The translations under genes and the position numbers were made by a program. This document shows, one piece after another, positions 10,801 through 25,800 of a stretch of DNA of 64,000 bases. Source of the stretch: Anseranas semipalmata (taxonomy: Eukaryota > Chordata > Aves > Anseriformes > Anseranatidae); NCBI GenBank assembly GCA_013399115.1, contig VXAA01003000.1:246428-310427 (forward strand), read 5' to 3'. The notes beneath the pieces were generated by a model. The model worked only from the letters and a program-made list of their open reading frames with translations, made no database searches and was not told the DNA's origin. The stretch's first letter is position 1; each line of letters opens with the position of its first letter.

Positions 10801-13800
10801 CTGTAGGAGCTTTTCACTAAACTCTCTAACCTCTACCACACCCCTGTGCAAACCCATATCCAACTTCACATGTCTCCCAGAATGCCTCAGGGACAAGACC
10901 AGTACATCACCCGATGACTGGTACATCACCCAAAACAGGCTATGGAGAGTTAAGAGGAAGATCACATTTCAAAGCCAAACGCTCTTCACAGCCATCCTCC
11001 TGGCAGCCCCAGATCCCCTCAGACCACAGCTTGCAAAAAGACGGTGCGTGAAAAAAATCATTTTGATTACTGTATCTTAGCGTACTTGAGGCTTTTTAAA
11101 GTTAAAAAACAGAAAATGTTGAACTCGATAGAGATATTCGATAACAGAGAACATCATTACCAATGTGCTTTCTAAAAGACACGATGCTCAATAAAGTGAC
11201 TGTAAATCTATGTGGAATTCAGTTTCAGGATCAACTTGATTTGCAGTCCTATTGAGAATGCACTATAGCAGACCACATACACCAGTGGACCTATTTACAG
11301 TTCACCTGGACTGTAGGATTTTTATGCTGGCTTTCTGTACTGGAATGCATTTCACTGAAGATGATAAAGTGTTCAGTGTTGGGGAAGGGATTTAATATCC
11401 ATATGTCTGGGATAATCAGAGGACCTCAGGTCCTAGTGCCTTTCAAGTGGAGGCAGAGGTGTCTAATTCCCTTCAGCCCTTCTGAATATACTGAGACAGG
11501 CTTCAGACTTCAAAATGAAAGAAAGGTGCAACAAAACAGCAATACAAGCAGACTCTAAGTAATCTCACATCAATAAAGCAAATTGCAGTAACTTCCTACT
11601 CATAAACTGCCTGTGAAAACTGGCAACAGGGGCAAACAATCCACTACCTCCTAGAATCTAAAACAGTTGCTAGGGACAAGTACGTACTGCTCCCAGCAAG
11701 GTATATTCACAGTCTCGTTGTGGCTAGGCCTGGGACTGGAAGAAGCAGCAAAAATTTGGGTCCACGCGAGGAAGTAATGGGGTGTACTAGGAGTGGGGAA
11801 AAGCAGGAGCAGAGTGAAAGCATTGGCGCTAGACCTAATGTTCACAGTATATGTATTGTGGGGTTGGAGAGAAAGGTTAGTTTGGACTAACCCTATAGTC
11901 TCTTCTCACTCACTTGAATGCCCACTCACAGTTTAAGTGTACCTGGTGCACTCCTCGAGCACATTCCCCAGATTAATGTCATCTGAAAATAATCCAGCTC
12001 ACTTATTCCAAGAACGCGCTGCGATGTGAGTCAAAGCACAATAAATATGACAATGGAGACATTCACTTCCAAAGCACATTCCTGATCCAAAGTAAAATGC
12101 TAACAGAGATGGACTCAAGCTGAACAAAAGCAGCCTTCCCATCTCTCCTCTTTCTCTCAGGACTAGTATAAAATAACTAGAGAGAAGAACCAGAGCCCTG
12201 CAATAATGGCACCAGCCTCCTCAGAAAGAAAAGAAGCCTCTAGCATTGACAGAAGAGAAGATCCCAGATGTATTTAGAGAGCAATGGTGATCTGCCTTTA
12301 AATTTAAAGACAGCAATTTAATTTGCCAAACCCAAACGTGCACCCACAACAAGAGCCTTAGGCTACTTTGGAGAGAGTATCCTATTGCAAGAGTGCATCT
12401 TGTTATTTACTGCCAAAGGAAAAACAGTATTTTTCTGTATTTTTGTCTACCGTCTACAAAAATAGTTACTTTCCCATACCCTTTTCCACTTCCTAATGAA
12501 ATAATTTCAACTGCTTTCTCTATGGTGCTTTCAATGTCAGAGCACATTACAAGCTCGTTGCACAGGACCACCAAACAGCATGAACATTCAAGGGGAGGAA
12601 ACATGAAGGGGAACCAGATCGGCACTGGCCAAAGAGACTAGAGCAAATACATCAATTTCAGTGGAGAAGAAAGAAAATTGGCCTCTTCTGGTAACTTCAG
12701 GCACCAGAAACACAAAAATACTCTAATTCCTGCAAGGACTGGGAACCCAATGCAGCTCTCTGAAACAGGAAGCAGGATTGTAAACTGGCATCTGCATCAC
12801 TGGTGCAGTTGCTAATTATGTTCTGATTTGCTAGATTTCACTTCTCTGAAAGTGAAAAACAGCCTTTATTCCTTTTTCTTTTATAACAGTTTTCATTTAT
12901 AGCAAGCTCAGGTGTTATCTGTCTTCCCACACACTGAGTGCATTAATGTGTGTTTCACCTAAACTCAACTTCTGTTTGGCTAAAGTGTATCTTCCAGAAG
13001 GCATCAAGAGGTGAGGAATCCATCTTTCCTTCCTTGGTGCGTTTGTTGAGATGGGCAGTCATCCTCACCTCTAATTCCCTCATTTAAATTTGCCCAGGCT
13101 CCACTGCCAGTGACACCTGTGTTCAGGGTCCAGTGACTGTACTGAGGTCTGGGCTTCTCTCAAAACACTCAACATGCCATTGAGTTACCGATGCTTTCTG
13201 TAGGACAAATGCCTGGTAGTACCTCAAAAATAAGGTCAGTGTTAAGAGCCCATCTGGCATGGTGAAGAGCAATTTCCAAAAGAAGGAGCTAAGGGTGCTA
13301 AAAGAGTCCTTGCAATGTGCTAAACGCTTTGCTGGAAGGTGTGCATAACAAGGCAAATATTACAGCAAGAACTGTCACATCGCCAAGGGTGACTGTTACA
13401 TACCCTTTTGCCAGCATCATCACACATCCAAAATGTCCACTACAGGGTGCCAGTGGAAGTGTCTCATGCAGGACATTAGGGACTAAACTCTCTATACAAT
13501 GTTGGCTGTAGCATCTCTTATAATCCCTTCCACTCAATACTAAGGCATTATGACTCTTAAACTGGTGGCTGTTTGTCCTTTTTTTGTACTTCCTTACTTT
13601 GTCAGTACGGCTGATGCATTTGTATCCTCTCTCAGCTACACAGCGATCATGCCTGGGAGAGCACAGCAGGGTTTCAACATGCCCTTCCCCAGGACAGCTT
13701 TGGAAGCCACCCCTCTCTGCTGCTCTCCCCAGCAACTTACCAGACCATGATACCACATCTAAGATGAGGGAGCAGGACCAGATGTGAGGCCAGGAGGAGG

Positions 13801-16800
13801 TGGTTGGGGCAAGGATGGAGCTTGGTGACGGGGGGCTGGAGCAGGCTCTGGACAGGGGCAGGACAAGCTCTGCACAGGGTTGCAGGGACCTGTGTTGCTC
13901 CTGCCTACACGCATAGACACTCACATTGCAACTTTCCCTAATCATCCTGAAAAGCCAGGAAGCCACTTTTGGATCTACCAGGCTGGTGCTCCTCAGCACT
14001 GTTTGATCCATCCTTGCTCCAGCAGCCACCTCTATGCAGCTGCGTTCACACTCCAGACCTAGGTGCAGGTAACACATCTGCCCAAGCCTACCTTCCCCAG
14101 CCTGGCTCTGCAGAGAAATTCAAACCAGAGCTCTGGAAATGCTAATTTTATGAGCTCAGGGTTCAGTTTTTCTCCCCTACAGAGAAGAACCATGATTACA
14201 CAAAGAGCAAAGAAGACTGGTGATGGAGAGGAGAGGAGGCTAGCCCTGTCAGGGACTGACATGGTGGCAACCTGTCACAGCTTGCCCAAGTTGGATCCAC
14301 ACACAGGTTAGTGAGGTAGGCAGTGAGAGGGCAGCAGTAGCCTCAAATGTGGCAAGGGAAGCATACTACATAAATAAATAAATGTATACACAGTAAAGCC
14401 ATTCCCTAACTCCAAAGACCAAATTTATTTGTGGAGAGAGTGCTTTGTGAATGCTAGGGCCTGTCAAAAGAGCCAAGCTGGCATTTTCTGAGAGCTTACT
14501 GAAAGGGAACAGCACAGACAGCAGCGGTGCAAGTTTTGCATATTTCCATTTCCACTCAGATGGTCATGTCCCTGCCGAAACAGCCAGTTGTGATGGTGCT
14601 TTCTGCGGGGCAGACAGCTGTCTGCTCCCGTCACAGAATAATATCCTTTAAAGTCCAGCCACAGATCCTGATTTAGATGTGCACCCTGCTTTTCAAAGGG
14701 GTTCCATTTATTTTAGTGTTTTTATTGCATTAAACAATACTTCAGGGATGGGCGACATACTGCAGTCTCAGGGCCTTAAGCCCTGATCTGGGCTTGATCC
14801 CATCTGCCAGTCTGGAAGGTAAAAGGTTTTACAGTGCAGTAACAACCCCTATATACCATGTAAGCTTCCTGGGATGTTTTAAAATAAAGACAGGGGCAGT
14901 TAATGTACGCCAGCCTAATTTCATTGAAGTTAAGGGAGCTACTCTGATGTGTACAAAGTAAAGATTTGACCCTTAGGCTGACTATATTGCATCTAACTGA
15001 ATCAGCATCCTGACTTAGTCCCTGTCTATTCCAAATTTCTTGCATTCACTCCAGGACTTCACACTCAAGTTCAAAGCTTATGCTTTCTTTTTCTACAAAG
15101 CTGCCAAGTTTTTCAAAATACTACGCACAGATTAGGCAAGAGCACTGGTTTTGACAACAGGAGTAAAAATACTCTTTCATACTTACTGAATGCCCCACTG
15201 GAATAGATTCGGACTGTAAATATTGACCCATGGACAACGCTGGATTATGGTATAAGCCCCTCCTGGGAGATGCTGCTCTAACTGAGGCCATGTATCTCCT
15301 CTCTCGCCTAGGAGACAAATCTCTTCTAACAGATGCATCCTTCCCTGGTGACATTGGTCTCCGTGGCGATAGGTGACGTCTCGGTGAAGCGTCCCGTCTT
15401 GGTGATAACTCTCTCCTCAGCACAGCCTCCTTCCGCGGGGAAAGGTGCCTCATGGGTGAAATATCTCTCCGGGGTGACAGATGCCTTCTGGGTGACAAAT
15501 CCCCTTTTGGCATTAAATACCTCTTTGGTGAGTTATCTCTATATGGTGAAGAATCATAGCCGGGGGATGACTGCCGACTGGAAGGTGAGAGGTCCCTTGG
15601 AGAAGAACTGGGGTCTAACGAAAGCACATAATCCTCATCCATGCAGCTAGGTATGTCTAACCTGTCTTTGTCAGGCTCTGAATCGGTGCTCTTACTCTGG
15701 AAAAACCTCTGATATTCTGTCATCTGTGAGTCTTCACAGGAGTCACTTGGTGTTACAAGCTGGGTAACCTGAATGCTAGGTAAGGTGACCAAATAACTGA
15801 TGAGGGAGGAGTGTCCCACGGAAAGGGAGCCCTCAGGGGAAGCCCCCTGCGATGCCCCAGCCGAGTTCACCGACAGGGAGGAGAAGCGAGGGGGCTGCGG
15901 GCTGGTGCTTCTTGATCTGGTTTTTGGCGTTGAGTCTCCCTGAGTATCATCAAAGTCATCCTCATCTTCATCGTCTTCATCGTTGTCATCACCATCCTCA
16001 CCATCCGACTCCTCCGCATCAGAAAACTGATGCTCTGCTGACACGCCTGTCAGGTTGCTACTCTTCTCCGCCTCCTGCTGCATGTCCTCCATGTTTTCTG
16101 AAACAGCCATGGCAAGTCAAAACGGTGAGCACATGCAACACTTCTTACACCTTCTGCCACATTCACTCCCCACCCAGAACACCCAGTGCCATTGCTGGAT
16201 GCTCTTCATCTGGGATGGCTAAATAAAGCAGTTCTTAATGGTCTCAGAATGTATATTTTCATATATATATATACCTTATAATAATACCTTAAAACTCTAT
16301 ACTCAAATTCATTCCTATGAAAAGGAAAGTATACAAAGCAAATCCTGCCCCACCTTGTAACTTCACTGAATGTTGTCATCTCTCACATCTAAATTGAAAA
16401 TATGTGGTACTTTGTATGAGACAGATGACAAATAACAGATCATACTTTTATTTCTAGCTTCTCCTCATGTACCATAATACAAAATATCTCAGATCAGATT
16501 TTTTATACTTCCTGTTTGTTAGAAAGATGCCTCTTAATTAAAAAATGCCCCAAATATTCTTAATATATTTTCCCATGCCAGCCACTGTGCTAAAGTGCAA
16601 TGAGTCATTTGCATACTCCAGAGGCCATTCCAACTAAATTAAATCATTCTGACATACCTGCTTCTTCAGTTTCAGCATCATCTACAGATGTCATTGATAC
16701 ACCAAGCTCCAGGCATTTTTTCATGTGTGCTTTAGACTTCATATGTTTTGTCAGATTTCCTACGGATCAAAGATGAATCTAATTAACTGACAACAGCAAA

Positions 16801-19800
16801 GATCACTTTCCAAGTCAGGTTTTGGTGTATCTTAACTCCATTATCCTGCAGATGGGGTTTTTAGTTTAAAAACAAACAAACAAATAAAAAATAAGCAAAC
16901 AAAAAGACCAGACGGGGCTGATTCATTCAGCCCATTGCCCTCAGAGCCTGTTTTAATGAGAGTGGGTTTTAATATCTTCAAAAAAATAATAATGTTTGAA
17001 TAAACTTAAACTCAGGGACTGAGAGGTAATATATGCATCTCTCCAATTTTCCACACGACATTTAGGTGCCCCAGCAAGCTCAAAAACTCACTTTTCTATG
17101 TTATCTATCCCTGGGCTTAGTGTCTGTGATATGTACAGATTGCCCAGACATTGATTTAACGCCAATGCACACCAGTCATTCAGGGTTCAGTCAGAGTTTC
17201 ACAGTAGCACACTCAAGCTAAGGACTCTCCCATTTACATCGCATGTGGGCTTCAAACAATCAGTGTGCTTGAAGCATTTTGAAGCAACAAAAAAGACATT
17301 TATGAGTGATTTCTCAGTGCAAGTTTACTGTCTGGCTGCAATCTCTGAACTGGGAGGAGCTGTACTTAGAGCACTCACCTGGGATGTGGTAAACCCAGGT
17401 TCAGCTCCCTGCTATGGAGTACGGATCTGAACCAGACACAGCAGGGATTTGAAATCAGATCTCCCGTTCCCCTGAGGGAGCAATCTAACACTAGACTATT
17501 GACTTTCTGGAGTGTCTGTCTTGGTCTGTTTTTTCACAGATAACAGAACTGGGTTGAGACTGGCCCCAAGAGACATTTCATGGCAAAGAACCCTAAGCAC
17601 AACGAGCACAAGCCAGAGAAACAAAAATATTACTCTAATCCATTAGCCACTTCAAGTCATATCTGCAACATCCAACGGGGAAAGTGCCAAGCCAGACACG
17701 ACACTTCTTACCTCAAGGACAGCACTCTGTGAATGTACCTGTGCTGCTTTTGGGACCCTGACCAGTGTTTCCAGATGGTATGGGTGGCACATGCAACCTG
17801 GCGGCAGGAACATTGCACCATTCTCTCAGATAGTGGAGGTGTGCTTAGAAGCCCATAAGCCAGGCTCCTCTTCTCTGATTCTCAGTCCTGGCTAGTTTAT
17901 GTAATTCTCTTCTTGGTAAGTTTCTTACGGTGTCTGTGCACTGCATGAAAAATCTAACACAGCTTCTGATGCCTCTAGGTGGCTAAATGCTTAAGGTGTA
18001 CACTGAAAACCTAAGTACCTTTGAAGGTCTGTCCCCTACTGTCCTCAGCAAAATAGAAACAATAGTTATGAGGCTGGCAACTGCCCAGGAGCAGTAACAC
18101 ACCAGTTAGACACTTCTGCACTTTGAAGGCTAACTTAGTCTCTTCCTACTCATCCCCCTCTTGTGCAATAGCACACCACCTCCTCCCTGTTTCTTCTTCT
18201 CTGCCAGAAATGCCAGCCCCAGCAAGCAATTTGACATTTATTTCCATGCCATCTCTTCTGCCTGGAATGTCCTCTCTGAACACAGCTGCAAAACCACAAT
18301 CCTCCTTCAAGTCTCTCCTCAAGACCCGCTTCTCCTGCAATGTCAAATGTAAACAGTGATCTGAGAACAGCTCCCCAGATGGCCCACTGGGACTACCATG
18401 AGCAGCTCCTTCTCTTTGTCTCTACACCCCAATGAAAGTTCTCATCTCAAATTAGGTTGATGGATCTACTACCATCCATCAGCTATTCCCATCTTTGGCA
18501 GAGGAAGAAGTGCTGGAGTCATGGAAAGTATTACAATCCTCAATCCTCAAAACAGCCATGAAGCTGCACTGGGATCTCAAGAGAAATTTCTTTCAGCTTC
18601 CTCTCTCCCCCTTCAAGTAAATTCAGTGCAGTGGGACCAGAATCCATTTCCCTTGCCTGTCAAAGGGAAGCCAGGAAACTGAGAATGTTAAGGCTCATTT
18701 GGGCTGCGCTACAAAGAAATGCTACCAAAGAAAAGGATTTTTTTCTTTTAAGGAGACGGTTGCATGGCAAATCCAAATTCCAAAGAATATCACTATCTGT
18801 GGCCTCAGGGCGACAAATGGAAGTTTTTTTCTGTGCTGATAAATACATGTGAACACAGGCTATCAGATCTCTATTCATAATTAATGCCGCAGTGGATGCA
18901 GTGGCCCATGTGGGAGACATACATTATTTATAAACTTGAAACTGACCCACTGTAAAGCCTGTGAAGGCATGTTTTCCTCAGCAGCTGATGCTCTGCTTCT
19001 ACATTATGTCATAATAAGTGTACTCTCCTGGTAGCATTTGAGTGTTGTTGCAATTAAAATTTGTACCACATAACAACTTTGGCAGAAAGTATTATTTGTA
19101 AGGGCAGTTCTTATGCTACTACATTTATTCTGCAGACAGATGGACCAGCCAAGAGCCTATAGCTCTTAATGAAGCTATCCAAGGAGTCTCTGAGTCTCAC
19201 AAAATTCCTGGATAAATTCAACAGAAGAGAACAATCTCTCTCATGGAGTCTTGTATCATAAGTACAGACATTTTATTTTTAAGAAAATTCTCTCCTTGAC
19301 TGAAAAGGGTGCTTGGATCCCAAATGGCAAAATAGCTCAGGATTTGTTTGGGAAGTGGCAAAAGTTCAGCAAAAAGGGTCAAATACCTTTAGTTTTGAAG
19401 GCAAAATTGCACAACTTGCATACATAAGGCCGGACATCAGTATGAGTGCGGATATGTTTTTTGAGCATGCTTGGCTTTTTGCAGCGAATTCCACATTCTT
19501 CACAAATGTACTTTCCTCGGCCACGACCTCTGACATAGACATAATCCTCATTTGATTTATACCTGTTGGAAGAGAATGAGCATTTAAATCTTACAGCCTC
19601 CAGGTCACATACATGCACAAACATCACCTCTGTGTATCTGATCTGATCCTGTATGTATCTCAACACAAAACTTCCACAGAACTCCATGTGAACTGCTGAA
19701 TTTTCAGGCCGGAACTCACAAAGTATTGCCCTTTCAGGGGATGCACCAGTCCCATTGTGTTTGTGTATCTTAGTTATTTTTTAACAGTATGAGACCAAAG

Positions 19801-22800
19801 GGCTGTAGTATAGGTATCATATAAACACACTGTCAGGAAACAGATTAGCTACCATTCCTATAGACAAAGCACAACCTCAAATATGGATCTGCATGTTGGA
19901 TTCATTTAATCTATTTGTACTCTTGTATCACACAGGCATCTACCACCACTGAAAACATGATTCATGTGGCATGATTCATTTGACCTATTTTACTGTATTT
20001 ATCCCTTTGGATCAGATAAATCACATCCTGGAAATGCCCGTTTCTCCCCATTAAGCATAAAGGAAATGCAGATGACCAGCAAGGATATACGTATTTACAC
20101 CACTGATGTCTGAAGTTTGTGAAGATGGGCCCCTCCCTAAGGAATATTGTGTTGAGCTCACACAGGTACTTGCCGCTCTAGAAACAAAATAGGAAACTTC
20201 CAACCTGCTTACTTAGCAGAACACTAAAGGAATTTTTGTTAGCACAGGCGTAAGCATTCCATGCTATTTTTGCTGATTACATTATCTGTAGTTAGATAAT
20301 AAATAAGATATGCAAATCTATGTAAAGCTGCACATTTCCTTTACTATTATGATAAACTGGTAACACTGAAATCTAAAAGGGCTGAAGGGATCTGCTCCGT
20401 CTGTTCTGACGTTTGAAGTCACTGGGCATTGCCTAGACAGAGAACTTCATCCACATTCACCTGAAGTAAAATCCGGAAATTGCAAGAACTGAGAAATAAT
20501 TTTTCTACCCTTTTTCCTCCATCGTCCTCTCCCTAAGCAGCACAAAGTATTTTCAGTCATACTGTGGATGCACAGCCTACAAACTATCACTGGTACTGAC
20601 AGTCAGCACTTTAAATAAATAAGGGATTGTGTGAAAGGTTCTGTTAATGTGATGATAAGTCTACAAGAAGCAAGTGGCAATTTTTGGGTTACAGAGCTGA
20701 AACATTTTTCAAGTCTGCTTTTCTCAGACGAACACTTCTTCCATATGTTCAGTAATATCACTGATGATATAAATACTGAAGTTAATGTCTTACAAATACA
20801 TAAAACACTGTCCTGTTCTCATGTCCCTCTCATTATCTATTAAAAACATCAGCTCCTCTTTCAAACGTAGGTGCCTAAATTCAGTTTTTCTCATCTTCTT
20901 TCTAATAAAGTTGGCCCTCTCCCTTTTCCTTCATTGTCCCTGGCACCACAGGCAAAACTGGCATAGTTTAATGTGTTTAATAGTCATTTCTCTAGCAGTT
21001 TTGGTTGTACAACATTTCTGGGATTCTACTTTTCTGTGCACCCCAATTCCCATGTTCTCCTTCATCTTCACATGCCAGTGACTCCTAGTCATGTCTCTAG
21101 CTATCACTTCACCAGACACCTCCAGGCCTTCTTCCACAGACAGAAAAAATATTCATTATTGTTTGAAAGACTGCCATCTTCTCTTCTATTCATCTCTCCT
21201 TATAGTCTGATTTTGCTGGGATGGAGTCCACCAAATCATCCCTGATTGATACTGCTAAGAAAAATGCTGTGTTACAACATCCTCTGCCTGACCTCATTCC
21301 ACCAGCTTCTGTCACCTCTCAGATCCCACTGGGTACAAAGTAAATTAGACAAGTCATCTCTTTGTCATTCATATGCACAGTTCTTGACCACAAGTGACCT
21401 CGACTCTCTAAGTATGCCCTAACAGAACAACAACTGTAAGAGAAACGACACACACAAATCTGACATTTAAATATGGCCTGGTCCAAACACTGAAACACCA
21501 GAAGTCTGAGTCTAAAGTGAATACCTTTCCTAGCCCCCAGGAATATTAGATCTTACTACTAATTTGTGTTTCTCTGAAATCTTTCAATAATTTCCCCTTT
21601 CCTACTACACAACATGTGGCATGTGACTATGGTCACTGGTGCTCTGAGCTTGATTTGAATGGGGCTCTAGAGCTGAAAAGCATTCACAAGCTTCAGAGTC
21701 ATGCAATTGCTAACCAAAATGCTATTTTACTGAGCATTTTCAATTACAGTCTATTACTGATAGATACAAAAGAGCAAACATAAGCAAACTGTGCACTCTT
21801 GCTGTAAGCTGATATGTCATTAAGCAAGATGTCAGATGAGCGGGAACATTTGCTCTATCCGTCCTTTCTTTTAACTTCACACCATGAGTAACTCACTGCA
21901 CTGTAGCAACTACCAAACTTCAAATTGCTGATTTTCTTTGAGCAATACTGCTTCATATTCCATCAGGGTTCTGTAGTCACAGCTGATGGAAAGCAGATTT
22001 TGTGATTCAAATAATTTCATTTGAATCAAGCCACCTGCCAGAGGTAATAATATGGTTGTTAGCTTCCTCCTTCCTGCTGCGATGCTTACAAACTACTCTT
22101 GACTGGCTTTGGTGCAGCAAGTGATGTAGTGATGTGCTATGACATCTACTTTTGTGCTGAATTCCATTCATTATGTTACCTCAGCTTCTCACTGATCCCC
22201 AGCCCTACCTACTTGCTTTTTTTAATCTACTTGTACCTGTCGTACAAGCACCCCACTCCCGTGGCATTGAGCAGCTGCATGACTACACTTCCCTGTGTAG
22301 CGGATAGACTTTCCCAGGAACTGAAAACTGTGATGACTGCAGGTCTGTCTCAACTGTGTATTCTAAATTGCCTTCTCCACATTAACAGAACAAAAATAAC
22401 CAAGAACCATAAGCAAATCCACTCCTCTAGACAAATGAAAAATAAATGAAAATACCCTGCTGAAACAAGATATTGCCATGCGTGCTTGTCTTTCTAGGGG
22501 GGAGAACATGAAACAAGCATGACAGACATCTGCTGCATAGTTCAGTGCACTACTTATGTGTGCTCAGGTGATGCAAAGATGAGCTGGACAAAAGCAGAAA
22601 ACAGAGTAGAACAAAACAGCTCTACAAACAGCCAAGAGCAAGCAAGCATGAAAACCCACCCATGTTAAAAACCTAGCTTTCAAACATCATAAACAAAAAC
22701 CTGAAGAGGAGGACAAATTCATTAGTCAGGACAGAAAATAATGAAAGACATGATTATAATATGTAAAGAATATTAGATTCATTAAAAGAACAACCAAACT

Positions 22801-25800
22801 AATGAAAAGAATAAATCTACCCTTCCACAAACAAGTCCTGTGAAATGTACATTAAAATGATGATCCATAAGGAAAGGGTGGACTGATTAACACTATATCA
22901 CCTCATTCACTGTAGCTTTGAAGGTTATATGCTCCTATTAGGGAAGTGTATTGCACAGATTATTTGTGTCCCCCCCAACTGCAGAAATTAATGTGCACAT
23001 CAGAGTTTCTTTCTTTTTGTTCTACTCTAAGGAAGTAGAGTAAATATAGCCAAGTATTACTAGGAGATGTATCTGGGTGACATATGAATTATATGCCTTT
23101 ACACAAATAGTTTCACAGACCTTATTGGTGTACAAGGAAACTTTAGATGGTGTGAGTAACACACAAAGTTTCTTAAAGAAGGTGACGGATGGTAGAGGCA
23201 TTTTATAGAGTGATCTGTTGCAGCTCACACTAATCTGAATCCTCCTAAAAGCTGCTTTTCTTAACACACTTTTACTCTTCTGACCTCTCATCACGCAGCT
23301 TACATCAGTGCAGACTATCTTCAGCTGAGTGATCCAAATTCAGAAATGATACGTAGTTGGAAGCAGGCAAATTTTGTACTTCAGAGTGGGTGTGAGTCTA
23401 AGCAACAGCTCCTTAGATTTCTTATAAACTTAAGGCTCACCCCTGAATTTGGGTCACACTCATGTAGCCATCCTACTGACTTGGGTACCAGGACAATGTA
23501 CAGCTACAGAGAACAACCATGATCAGGGCGTCTGGGCCAGCATACCTATAATAATCTCTAAAATAACATTTTCAGTCTTTCAAGGAAGTTGTAGGCTATA
23601 CCCTTTTATTGTTGCAGACTAGAAAGAAATGTCAATGTTCATTTCATGGAGACTATCCAAGGGGATTCAAACCACGTGACAGTAATGAAGGACAACTGAG
23701 ATTTTAAAGAGTGCAAAATGATGGGAGAAAGAAAGGCATGTACAAATTTATCACATCTCCATCCTGACCTATTTAGTTATCCCAACAACACATTGCTATG
23801 AGACCATTTCAGTTTGGTAAGACTAAAAAAAACATTGTTCAGCTACCTGACTATTCACTACTAACCTCTGTCAAAATAATTGCATTATGTCAGAATTCTT
23901 TAAAACAAATAAAACAGTATCTTACATTTTAGAGTATACTCCAAGAGAGGCAAACAATTGTCCATTTCATTTGTTTTTTAAAACAGGCTTCATAAGCCTC
24001 AAACATTGCTAACGGACTTTTGGGTTTCCTTTTCACTCTCTTAGTTGTTTCTAATATCACATGAGTAATAGATAGCTGTAGTAAAATTAAACATCATTTT
24101 ATCAACCTTACATGACAGATCTATGGATTAGGCTTAGATACCATAGATTTCATTGCCATCTTATATTTTATCTCCAAAATCCAACTTCAGTAAATAATGT
24201 AATATTACAAGAATAAGAGTAAGCATACCTAGCTAACCCATTCAAGTAAGTAGAGGCACACAGAGTCTAAAAATGGAAGGATGTCATCACAGAAGCCATT
24301 AGATACAAAAAAAAATGTATAGAAAATGACAAAATGTTAACTGTCTATCCACTTATTTATGACCTAAAGAACAGAAGTGACAATTTAGAGTGAGTGCTCT
24401 CACACAGACATAAAAAAATATATTTGTCCTAATAGCAAAGTTGAGCCAAGAGTAAGTATACAGGTATCCTGTAGTTTGTTTTAAGACTAACGTATACACA
24501 AAACAAGAAGAGGCTTGGGAGCTACAGTACATGGCAGAAATACAGGAGACTATTTACATCTCAGTTTATTCATGTTCATTTTCAAATCTCTTTAAAATGA
24601 CAGCCTCAGCTTGAAATTTCCAGTTGCATTTTCTTACCCTCCTTCAAAGATTTTAATTCGTATCGGCTCAGTTTGTTTGGATGTAATGTCTTTATCTCCA
24701 TGAATGTCTCCTTTTACTCTTTCTTTTATAATATTCCCCACTACTTTCTTTTCAAGCTTGCTGCCAAACAAGAAGAATGGCTCGTGTTTCATCTGTAGAA
24801 TAAAGTCAAGGAATGGTGTTACTGCTGGAACACACAATAAATGCACACTTCATTTCAAGTACTTTTAACATTCCAGGTCAAAGCCAAACTCTCATTTAGG
24901 TGCAACTCTATAAGATTAATTAATTTGTCCCATTCAATTCGATGGAGAATAAGAGAGGGGGCAGCATGGATAAATTTTTATGAGAGTCTTGACAGAAAAG
25001 ACAGCACCATATCTTTCCTCAGGAAAAAAAAAAAAAAAATCATGGAAAATAGAGATGGAAAAGCCTTAGAAGGTAATTTATTGCCATTACAGAATTTTCC
25101 CTGGCACCATTATCTAATTCTTAGTCCGTGAGGAAGAGCCAGTATGTAAAAGACATTAAAATGATCTGACAATCCTTATTCAATTTTAACTTAATCTTTA
25201 CTTATGAACTTGCACGGATGTTTGTGTCTACTATTTGAATCAGGACGAGGCAAAAAATAGGACAAAATAAAAGGAGATAATGTATCAGGTTCTGACAGAT
25301 GTGAAGAGAGGGCCTTAAAAGCCTCACTTTTTACAACTGATTCTCAAAATGGAGACAGAGGCAGCAGAAGTAGCAGAGTTTGCAGAGGGGTAAATTGAGG
25401 CTCAAAAGTTGTCCTGGGAAGATGTCAAAGTCTGATTTCCCAATGGGGATTTAAAAAACAAACAAACAAAAAACAAACAAACAAAAAAACCTTACATTTT
25501 GCAGTTTACTAGTATTTTCTCAAATAAAGATATATGAATTTAATTTTATTAAAACCTCTTATTTACCTGAGCAAATTGCTTCCATGCACTTGATGATGTC
25601 AGTTTACCAGCTCCAGGTCTATGCATAGCAGCCAGAGTGTAGATTTCCGTGGTGTTTTTTTGCTTGGACCTTAAAAGTGCTAAAGTGGTCTTTGTACTTA
25701 GCCCAGATGGGTTCGGGTTACATGAACTTATACACCACGAAGCGTAAACAGAAGATTTGAGAGTTGGTTGCTGAATGTAATTGGGTTTCGTATAGTTCAA

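Larger units (their letters stand above)
7809..15186 (-). other. HIVEP2: HIVEP2 last intron (7.4 kb)
   Basis: Bounded by donor GTAAGT at 15186 and acceptor tacag at 7809. It holds the CR1 fragment and its artefactual duplication. A 259-codon open frame at 13298-14077 on the minus strand has no recognisable domain. Confidence 0.9.
16760..19386 (-). other. HIVEP2: HIVEP2 intron between coding exons 3 and 4
   Basis: 2.6 kb containing the palindromic tRNA-like pair and the LINE tail relic. It interrupts finger 4. Confidence 0.93.

Noticed and set aside
17351..17413. Possible tRNA gene
   Set aside because: Has A-box and B-box resemblance but no complete cloverleaf, and is paired with an inverted copy, so it is a repeat.
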